Virus record (IMG/VR): IMGVR_UViG_3300033145_003114 | Location: 1-38,817 of that record | Origin: a virus | Strand: one strand, 5' to 3' | DNA length: 38,817 bases | Shown here: positions 33,183-38,817 of the stretch, one piece after another | How the letters are laid out: each line of letters starts with the position of its first letter | Numbering within the stretch: position 1 is the stretch's first letter | Position numbers and translations under genes: made by a program | The notes under the pieces: model-generated | Seen by the model: the letters and a program-made list of their open reading frames with translations, nothing else | The model's database searches: none | What the model was told of the DNA's origin: nothing

Positions 33183-33754
33183 TTTCCTTGCAACAAAGCC
33201 ATCTGAGTTGTCATGCTAGCATGACCTACCCGTTTCCCCTTAATAGTCCTAACGATATCTCTTGTTAAAGAAGAACCATCCCCAACATAAATAGAAAGTT
33301 CTTTAAGTATAGATTTATCAGGAATATCTAGAATATCGGGAAAATATCCAATTTTTCCCTCATCTGTTTCAATAATTAATCCACTCATAGGAGCTTTAGT
33401 AGAATGTTCAACGGAGATTTCTTTGGCAGGAATAGAACCGAATTTGAAATCTCCTTTCACTATTCGTCGATTCTTCAAAGGAAATTTATTTTCGGGGAGT
33501 CTATCGCTAGTCTCTTTAGACATAAATACCGGAATATTCGTTTCTTCCCCTTTTAATCCAAGAGCGTGATCCGGATGAGCGTGGGAAATCCAGATAAAAT
33601 CAGGATTAATGAATTTTAATTTCCCCTGCCAACTTTTACCGAAATCTAAAAGGATTATTTTGTTGTGAGTTTCAAGTCGAATCGCTGAATGGTTTTTGTG
33701 AAATTTAGAAGTTTTTTCAGTTTCGCCTCTAGTTCCTAAAAAAGTAAGTTTCAT
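33179..33754 (-). CDS. Metallo-beta-lactamase-fold hydrolase
   Basis: A 191-residue protein with the full metal-ligand set. The start is MKLTFLGTRGETE. HAHPDH (about 59-64) follows PDFIWISHAHPDHALGL, a second His lies in EISVEHSTKAPM, the bridging Asp in IGYFPDILDIP, and the last His in KRVGHASM near the C-terminus. The family covers nucleases (RNase Z, SNM1/Artemis-like) and other hydrolases. There is no beta-CASP insertion, so a CPSF/Artemis-type identity is not supported. It sits directly after the portal gene, coupled by 4-nt overlaps to both neighbours. A nucleic-acid end-processing role is inferred from the ligase and phosphoesterase context only. Confidence 0.75.
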   Translation of the reverse strand: MKLTFLGTRGETEKTSKFHKNHSAIRLETHNKIILLDFGKSWQGKLKFINPDFIWISHAHPDHALGLKGEETNIPVFMSKETSDRLPENKFPLKNRRIVKGDFKFGSIPAKEISVEHSTKAPMSGLIIETDEGKIGYFPDILDIPDKSILKELSIYVGDGSSLTRDIVRTIKGKRVGHASMTTQMALLQGK

Positions 33755-35082
33755 CGTGATTCCTTAATTTTTTTCTTTAAACGTTTTCTTAAAGCAACAA
33801 TAAAATCTTCTAATTCTGCTTCACTTAATTCGGAATCCTCGCCATCTTCGGAAATAGTTATATATTTTCCTCGAATAGTTCGCTTATCTCCCCCTTCGAT
33901 CTCTTCCATCTGATAAAACTTCTCTCGAACTTCATTTGCTGTCATAATACCCGAATCCGTCAGGCCACAAGAAATTTTTTGTTTGGCTTCTTCAGATTCT
34001 TGGAGTGCTTGGACAGTGGAAAGATCAAATTCTCCTATGAGACGGGGACCATATCGAGGAAGCAGAAAGGCAGTTACATATTCCTGCATTTTTATCAATT
34101 TAGGAAGCATAGTATCTTCCCAAAATAATTTTTTTTGTTCTCGAGAATTAGCATAATTGGCATACTCAAAGAGACCAACGATAGCTGGCGGAACTCCATA
34201 AGCCGCTAGAATTTCTTCTCGGGTCATTTTTCTTTGAGCGATGAATTCCATGTCAGTATGACTTGATGTAATTCCCTTATACTTCAATCCTTCCTCCAAG
34301 ACTGGAGTTTTAAAGGCTTTTTGATAGCCTCCATATTTTCCGATCCATTTCGCATTTAGTCTTTTCATAGCTTTATCAGATAAATGACGATCTGTTTCTA
34401 AGACGCCCATAATCCGAGCACCAGCTTTAAAAAATCGAGCATTAAAATCCAGAGAATAAAGATCAAGAATGATAGATTTTTCTGCTGCTGTATTAGCTGA
34501 AGTTCCATAAAGTTCAGATTTAGAAGAAAAATATTTGAAATGAAGGACATCTTCGGGCAAGAGTCGGACTTTGCGTCCATTTATTTCATAAGTATAACTT
34601 TCAATCAGTTCCTTTTTGGAAGGATTAATTTTCATATGATCAGGACGAAGAACATAAATTTCGCCCGGAGGTTTTTTACCTTCAGAAACTAATTCCCAAT
34701 AAGAATTTCCAGTGAGCTCAGCAAAAGCAAGGGTAGATTCCCAGAGATTAAATCTTGTAGTATAAGGATTAGGCAACTCTAAAATATAATTACATAATTT
34801 GTCAATTATCTCGACACGCTTGCTGTTTTTGGTCGCTCGTCTTTTATAAATTTTAAAAGGAACTTTTGCTCCAGTTGTAGCAATCCTAAAGACTGCGGCA
34901 TAGGTCCAAATCGCTTTTTCATAAGTTCCTAAATAATCACCTGTTTTAGCCGGCTTATCTTCCCACTGTTGACTTTCTGCTAACTCAGGTAAAGTCTGAG
35001 AACTATCGCGTATTGGAACATATCCAAAGCGTTTTAAAACCGGGGCAAAACGATCAATTAACTTCGGTCTGCCTTCAGCCAT
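33751..35082 (-). CDS. Portal protein, HK97 type
   Basis: A 443-residue protein of usual length. It contains WTYAAVFRIATTGAKVPFKIYKR (about 55-77), LPNPYTTRFNLWESTLAFAELTGNSYW, PEDVLHFKYFSS, and ILDLYSLDFNARFFKAGARIMGVL, followed by MEFIAQRKMTREEILAAYGVPPAIVG. The last element (REEIxAAYGVPPxxxG) is the diagnostic clip/wing-proximal motif of HK97-like portals. It lies three genes after the terminase. The C-terminal tail is highly charged (EDSELSEAELEDFIVALRKRLKKK). The start has AAAGGG upstream. It forms the dodecameric DNA channel of the head. Confidence 0.93.
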   Translation of the reverse strand: MAEGRPKLIDRFAPVLKRFGYVPIRDSSQTLPELAESQQWEDKPAKTGDYLGTYEKAIWTYAAVFRIATTGAKVPFKIYKRRATKNSKRVEIIDKLCNYILELPNPYTTRFNLWESTLAFAELTGNSYWELVSEGKKPPGEIYVLRPDHMKINPSKKELIESYTYEINGRKVRLLPEDVLHFKYFSSKSELYGTSANTAAEKSIILDLYSLDFNARFFKAGARIMGVLETDRHLSDKAMKRLNAKWIGKYGGYQKAFKTPVLEEGLKYKGITSSHTDMEFIAQRKMTREEILAAYGVPPAIVGLFEYANYANSREQKKLFWEDTMLPKLIKMQEYVTAFLLPRYGPRLIGEFDLSTVQALQESEEAKQKISCGLTDSGIMTANEVREKFYQMEEIEGGDKRTIRGKYITISEDGEDSELSEAELEDFIVALRKRLKKKIKESR

Positions 35083-35094
35083 TTAAATTCCCTT

Positions 35095-35661
35095 TCAACA
35101 AGTTTTAGTTAAAACTAACCAGGATCTGATAATGATATCGGTATAAGATTCGTTTTCAATTCGTCCACGTATATACTTTGGTCCAGTAGTTATCGGTAAA
35201 GTACATTGAGAAGCCGTCAAACCTAGAGGTGTATAGCCCGCAGGAATATTATCAAATGCACAATTTGTAAATCCGGCATAAGCACAAGAATCCCAGTTAA
35301 TATTATCCGGTGAAGTTTCTAAAGAAACCATTACGCTTAATCCACAATGTCCAGCAGCTCGTTGAACAGTAAAAGCTATTTCTTTCGTATCTTCTAATTC
35401 AACGGGATCGGACCAAACGATTGTCCCAGCAAGAACACACAGTCCAAGATAACTAATGCCATCGGTCAATCCTTGAGAACCAAAGAGAAGATAATTTTCT
35501 TTATAGGTATCAAGGTGAAGACAGATTGATTGACAAATTGCAGTCGGTATCGGATCAGTATTTTGAATCGAAACTGGAAGAGAATCGCAAGATTCTGCGT
35601 TCTGAAGCATCTGGTATAGACATCTGACGACATCATCAAGATTTGGGGGCCATAGTGCCAT
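35095..35661 (-). CDS. Cysteine-rich putative virion protein
   Basis: A 188-residue beta-rich protein with about eleven cysteines spread along its length, among them CLYQ, ESCDS, AICQSICLH, GHCGLS, DSCAYAGFTNCAF and a C-terminal KTC. It has no signal peptide or membrane segment. It lies between the terminase and the portal, where head accessory proteins can occur. The cysteines may form disulfides in the mature virion or bind metal. No family is recognised. The central motif TVQRAAGHCGLSVMVSLETS is strand-like. Confidence 0.5.
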   Translation of the reverse strand: MALWPPNLDDVVRCLYQMLQNAESCDSLPVSIQNTDPIPTAICQSICLHLDTYKENYLLFGSQGLTDGISYLGLCVLAGTIVWSDPVELEDTKEIAFTVQRAAGHCGLSVMVSLETSPDNINWDSCAYAGFTNCAFDNIPAGYTPLGLTASQCTLPITTGPKYIRGRIENESYTDIIIRSWLVLTKTC

Positions 35662-35709
35662 AGTATTCCTCCTTCGTTTTACTCTGTAAAAATTCTTTTT
35701 TTTTCAATT

Positions 35710-36240
35710 CTACAAATGTAAATGATACCAAATTTTTATTTTTACTGTATCTTGTTGCGCAGCATTTGATGAGGCCAATTTTGCTTGAATTTGTGAATTA
35801 GCATCACAATGACATGTAAAAATATTAAGTCCTTCAACATCATCTTTTTTATCGGAACGAGAAAAAGTAGCTTCAACAATTTTAGAAGTTCCTTGATACA
35901 ATCTGACTTCATAGTCGCCATTGGCACTAGGTGATAAAAGATGGAGATGATGAATATGAAATTCCCTAGTAATTGTATTTGCAGGAACTATCTCGGCAAA
36001 ATCTCCAAGAGTATAGGCATCAAGATGGGATGTCGTCAAAATTCCTGCGGCTAAAGATGGATAAACGAGTTGACACGTATGCTGCTCTTCCCATATATCA
36101 CGCAAGAAACCAAAAATAGTTTGTGCATCATGACCATCGTTTCGATTACCAATTAATTGAGTAACAAATTCATTAAGTAAATTATCGGGAGGAGGCACCA
36201 GTAAATTAGCTATACCCGTATATCCGCCTATTGGTGACAT
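35710..36240 (-). CDS. Putative virion protein
   Basis: A 176-residue protein, probably beta-sandwich, with no recognised family. Noticeable parts are LVPPPDNLLNEFVTQLIGNRNDGHDAQTIFGFLRDIWEE (about 13-51), a hydrophobic/beta core HIHHLHLLSPSANGDYEVRLYQG (about 94-116), and a C-terminal strand VKIKIWYHLHL. The YEVxLYxG and KIKIWYHxH pattern is common in small phage head or fibre proteins that share a jelly-roll. It lies between two other unassigned structural-type genes. The role is inferred from place and composition. Confidence 0.5.
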   Translation of the reverse strand: MSPIGGYTGIANLLVPPPDNLLNEFVTQLIGNRNDGHDAQTIFGFLRDIWEEQHTCQLVYPSLAAGILTTSHLDAYTLGDFAEIVPANTITREFHIHHLHLLSPSANGDYEVRLYQGTSKIVEATFSRSDKKDDVEGLNIFTCHCDANSQIQAKLASSNAAQQDTVKIKIWYHLHL

Positions 36241-36241
36241 T

Positions 36242-36604
36242 TTATGCTCCTTCCATTATTCTTATATCAGACATGGTCAAGGCAGATTCGCCGACTGCAT
36301 AAAGAATAATATTTTGATCCAAATTAATTGCGAAAGCCTGTCTAGCTATGAATGGATGTCCAACCGCAACAGTTTGGTCGATAGAATCCAAAAAATAAAT
36401 AGAATAATCGCTGTTATTATAAATTGAAATCCACCTACGGTCTATCAATGAAACTGTCGGCAATGCTACTGGTGTCAACCCAACTTGAACCGCACTCATC
36501 CGAATTTTCTTCGTTATCCAATCGCCCACCGGAACTGGATAAGGTCCTCTTACATTAACATCTTTCTGATTAGAACTAAATTGTTGAATTACGGGATAAG
36601 GCAT
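36242..36604 (-). CDS. Small beta-rich putative virion protein
   Basis: A 120-residue protein with PYPVIQQFSSNQKDVNVRGPYPVPVGDWI, then SLIDRRWISIYNNSDYSIYFLDS (about 51-73) and ILYAVGESALTMSDIRIMEGA. The R-x-x-I-x-I-x-N-x-x-x-x-x-I-x-F pattern followed by a short terminal strand that ends with an E-(G/A) motif is frequent in small head or fibre proteins encoded beside the terminase of Caudoviricetes. No enzymatic motif. It starts 13 nt after the large terminase stop. Confidence 0.5.
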   Translation of the reverse strand: MPYPVIQQFSSNQKDVNVRGPYPVPVGDWITKKIRMSAVQVGLTPVALPTVSLIDRRWISIYNNSDYSIYFLDSIDQTVAVGHPFIARQAFAINLDQNIILYAVGESALTMSDIRIMEGA

Positions 36605-36619
36605 TTAATACCCCCCTTC

Positions 36620-38170
36620 CTAAAAAACTCTTGACAAAACTCCTTCCAACTCTTCATCCTCTTCATCTTCTTCGTCATCGCCAATAAATCGAATACTCGG
36701 TTCTTCTTCTCCTCTACGAGCAGCTCTATCAGCGAGCCACATTGACATCAATAAATCTGAGGCACCAATCGGATGATTACTCAATTCCTCTCTCCACTGG
36801 CATATTTCACACTTGCAAGTCGATCCGTGTCTTAAATCAGGAATTTTCCATAATCCTTTTTCCATTTGCAAAGCGATTCCAGGAAGCCCGATCGCTAAAT
36901 CTAGTTTTTGACTTCCAGTATAGTAACCTTCTATAGGAAGTTCTTGACCTCCTACCATTTCTTCCATCCATTCAGCTAGAGTGTGTTGGTAAGCATTATT
37001 TTCTACAAAAATATCGAAAGGTTCATGTTTTTTATAAACATCTAGAAGCTGCCGGGCAGTTTCAGGACCCGACCAATGGCCGGCTCTAATATCAACTGGC
37101 CAACGAATAAGACTTTCTGGGTCTATTGCTAAAGTAAAAATAGCTGATTGAGCATTTTGTCTCTTGATTCCACCCAAATCCACTCCGGTGAATCTCGGAA
37201 AATCTTGAGGAGCTTCTAAATCTTTTAATTCAGCATCTTCATCCATCAATATTGTTGATGCTTTCAAACCTTTAGTAAAAGGAAACATTCTGCTTTCTAA
37301 TGCTTGATGCCTGAAAGCTCGATTAAAATCTAACGATCCTCTTTCCTCAAAAGTGGAGATTAATCGTTTTGTTGGCCATTCTCCTTTCCATATGGGAAGG
37401 TGTCGGACTCTTCCTTTTTTCGTTCCTATCCATTCTTCAATATTTTTGAAATCTTTAGAAATTGCTTGATTCAAAATGTGATAGTGATAATTCGGCTTTT
37501 TAATTTCATGAGTTAAATCTTGATGGTGCCAAGCATTGCAGATATAGGTAACTCTTCCATCCTTAACTAATAAACCCAACCAGGTGGCAGTATAAGCCCG
37601 AATTACCATTTTTCTTAAGGCCGGTTGAAGGATAGCATTTCTAAAATCTACCGGATCGTCAAACATCAGATCAGTAGCTCTATCACCGCTACCCGTAGAA
37701 AGAATACCCAATGCTTCTATAGAAGCATCAACTGCTGATACGTCTCGTTTTACGGTAACTTGGTGTTTGGTCCAAGTCCCTCTCGCTGCTGGTTGAAGAT
37801 TGGGAAAGACTTCATGAAGTTCTTTATTAGATTCAATTTTTTTTGAAATAGCTCCTAAAATATCAACAGCTTTATCATCATTACAAGAAATAATCTTTAA
37901 TAGTCGATTGGGATTTTTACCTAATTTATAAAGAGGCCGGACTAAGGACATCTCACAACTTTTTCCGTGTTCCTGGGGCGCAAAGATTAGAGCACGATCG
38001 TATTTATCAGCAAATTCATGCCAGTGTTCTTGAAATTTTTGAAGTTTCCATCCAAACACAAAACTAACAAATGCACCTATTTTTTTTCTGGCTCTTAAAA
38101 CTCTTTGTCGGTGTTTCAAATTTTTTAATCTTAAAGACTCTGCTGGCAAAATTTCCATAGCTAACGGCAT
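36620..38170 (-). CDS. terL: Terminase large subunit
   Basis: A 516-residue packaging motor. The ATPase half has a deviant Walker A, IFAPQEHGKSCEMS (about 59-72), a Walker B LMFDDPVD (about 170-177), and the coupling segment around YICNAWHHQDLTHEI. The C-terminal nuclease has GVDLGGIKR (first Asp, about 325-333), FVENNAYQHTLAEW and GASDLLMSMWLADRA. It translocates DNA into the prohead through the portal and cuts the concatemer. The terminal residues are very acidic (DDEEDEEDEELEG) and could contact the small subunit or portal. The gene begins 9 nt after the small subunit and ends in TAG. Confidence 0.93.
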   Translation of the reverse strand: MPLAMEILPAESLRLKNLKHRQRVLRARKKIGAFVSFVFGWKLQKFQEHWHEFADKYDRALIFAPQEHGKSCEMSLVRPLYKLGKNPNRLLKIISCNDDKAVDILGAISKKIESNKELHEVFPNLQPAARGTWTKHQVTVKRDVSAVDASIEALGILSTGSGDRATDLMFDDPVDFRNAILQPALRKMVIRAYTATWLGLLVKDGRVTYICNAWHHQDLTHEIKKPNYHYHILNQAISKDFKNIEEWIGTKKGRVRHLPIWKGEWPTKRLISTFEERGSLDFNRAFRHQALESRMFPFTKGLKASTILMDEDAELKDLEAPQDFPRFTGVDLGGIKRQNAQSAIFTLAIDPESLIRWPVDIRAGHWSGPETARQLLDVYKKHEPFDIFVENNAYQHTLAEWMEEMVGGQELPIEGYYTGSQKLDLAIGLPGIALQMEKGLWKIPDLRHGSTCKCEICQWREELSNHPIGASDLLMSMWLADRAARRGEEEPSIRFIGDDEEDEEDEELEGVLSRVF

Positions 38171-38179
38171 TTTCTAATC

Positions 38180-38665
38180 CTAAACAACGATTCTATTTTC
38201 TCTACGTCGTTTTGCTTTCGCTTCTTCTTCTTTTATTAACCGTTGGACTTCTTCTTCACTATCCAAATCATTAGCATTAGATTCAACTGGTCTATTGAGG
38301 GTTGATAAATTTGCTTTGATGCCAGACAAAAGAAGTGCTTTATCAATCAAAGTTGATGCAGCAGAAATAATTTCTTTTAATTTTCCATCTTCTTTCGCTT
38401 TTATGATTAATTCATCAATCAGATCAGAATCAAGTAATTTTTTAATGCCTTCCCAAGTCTCCTTGAGAATATCGTCAATTTGTTTCTTTTCAATACCGGC
38501 GTATTCACTGAAATAGGAGTTTTTCCAAGTTATAATAGTTGTAAGAGGAATGCCGGTCTCTCGGGCTGTTTTTTGAGAATTTCCTCCGTTAAGAGCTAGT
38601 TTAGTTAAAACTTCCGTTCTCTCCGCTAAAGTATAGGAACGATACTGGTTTCGACCCTTAGCCAT
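38180..38665 (-). CDS. terS: Terminase small subunit
   Basis: A 161-residue protein. Residues 10-55 hold a helix-turn-helix, YTLAERTEVLTKLALNGGNSQKTARETGIPLTTIITWKNS, typical of small terminases and transposase-like DNA binders. The rest is helical and ends in a charged segment (EEEAKAKRRRENR). It recognises the packaging site and regulates TerL. It is the first gene of the block and has a strong GGAGGG (38671-38677) before its ATG. Assignment is by HTH plus direct adjacency to TerL. Confidence 0.82.
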   Translation of the reverse strand: MAKGRNQYRSYTLAERTEVLTKLALNGGNSQKTARETGIPLTTIITWKNSYFSEYAGIEKKQIDDILKETWEGIKKLLDSDLIDELIIKAKEDGKLKEIISAASTLIDKALLLSGIKANLSTLNRPVESNANDLDSEEEVQRLIKEEEAKAKRRRENRIVV

Positions 38666-38727
38666 TTTAATCCCTCCAGTATTTTTTATATTATTTTCTG
38701 ATAAAATTAATTTGGCATTTTGGTTTC

Positions 38728-38756
38728 TTTATGGAGAAAGGTGTTATGGAAGTCAA
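38728..38756 (-). promoter_or_regulatory. Candidate late promoter before terS
   Basis: On the minus strand TTGACT (38751-38756) and CATAAA (38728-38733) are 17 bp apart, 5 of 6 and 4 of 6 matches to a sigma-70-type promoter. It lies about 60 bp upstream of the terS start, in a 152-nt stretch to the window edge that has no convincing gene. If real it would drive the whole late block. The upstream neighbour is not in the window, so read-through cannot be excluded. Confidence 0.4.
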
Positions 38757-38817
38757 GGTTTATGATTAAACGGATTTAAGGAAAATGGGATGGAAAGCAA
38801 ATGTAGGGAAGACTAAA

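Noticed and set aside
38731-38769. Short plus-strand frame (ATGGAGAAAGG...) upstream of terS
   Set aside because: Only 12 codons, no ribosome site, opposite to all genes.
1-38817. CRISPR arrays, tRNAs, insertion sequences, attachment sites
   Set aside because: The few intergenic gaps were read; no regularly spaced repeats, cloverleaf or transposase-like gene was seen apart from the intein.

Overview
The window is a stretch of a tailed double-stranded DNA virus (Caudoviricetes-type), or an integrated relative. All convincing genes lie on the minus strand, so transcription runs from high to low coordinates. Genes are packed with 1-30 nt overlaps or short gaps, many ATGA or TAATG couplings, and strong Shine-Dalgarno sites of the AGGAG type. 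The DNA is AT-rich. TAA, TGA and TAG all serve as stops, so the code looks standard. The host cannot be fixed from the sequence. A stand-alone LigD-type phosphoesterase and an intein fit either an archaeal or a bacterial host.

Right to left (5' to 3' in transcription): a candidate promoter and small terminase (38.7-38.2 kb), large terminase (38.2-36.6), three small putative virion proteins (36.6-35.1), HK97-type portal (35.1-33.8), a metallo-beta-lactamase-fold protein (33.8-33.2), a D12-class adenine methyltransferase (33.2-31.8), and a one-helix membrane protein (31.7-31.5). Next comes a DNA ligase cut in two inside its own active-site motif, whose second part also carries a homing-endonuclease intein (31.4-27.9). 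Then follow fibre and adhesin-like virion proteins (27.9-23.0), a protein with two LigD 3'-phosphoesterase-like domains (22.9-21.0), a ChaB/zinc-ribbon/XkdF-like prohead protease (20.8-19.1), a putative scaffold (19.1-18.5), the HK97-fold major capsid protein (18.5-17.2), a probable decoration protein, and a gp6-like connector (to 15.2). Tail tube, tape measure and replication genes are not in the window.

The remaining 15 kb (15.2 kb to the left edge) is a sugar and surface-glycan factory in the same orientation. It holds WecB-like and UDP-sugar dehydrogenase-like genes, pseudaminic-acid-type genes (PseB, PseC, an SpsF-like cytidylyltransferase, and the first 41 codons of PseI at the edge), four related GT-A-like glycosyltransferase domains in three genes, four methyltransferase domains, an Asp/Glu-racemase-family enzyme, a cytidylyltransferase-methyltransferase fusion, a LicD-like phosphotransferase, and two paralogous DUF115/MAF-like proteins. 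No flippase, polymerase or other multi-pass membrane protein is visible here. A cytoplasmic glycan made to decorate the virus's own proteins is therefore a reasonable hypothesis.

The most unusual part is a nucleic-acid end-processing set embedded among late structural genes: ASCH-nucleotidyltransferase-ligase in two polypeptides, double phosphoesterase, metallo-beta-lactamase-fold protein and adenine methylase. The ligase is split exactly between KxD and G of motif I by a 21-nt in-frame segment that supplies a stop, a Shine-Dalgarno and a start. The phosphoesterase contains a peptide that closely resembles a segment of the major capsid protein. This suggests, but does not prove, an end-repair or circularisation system linked to the capsid.
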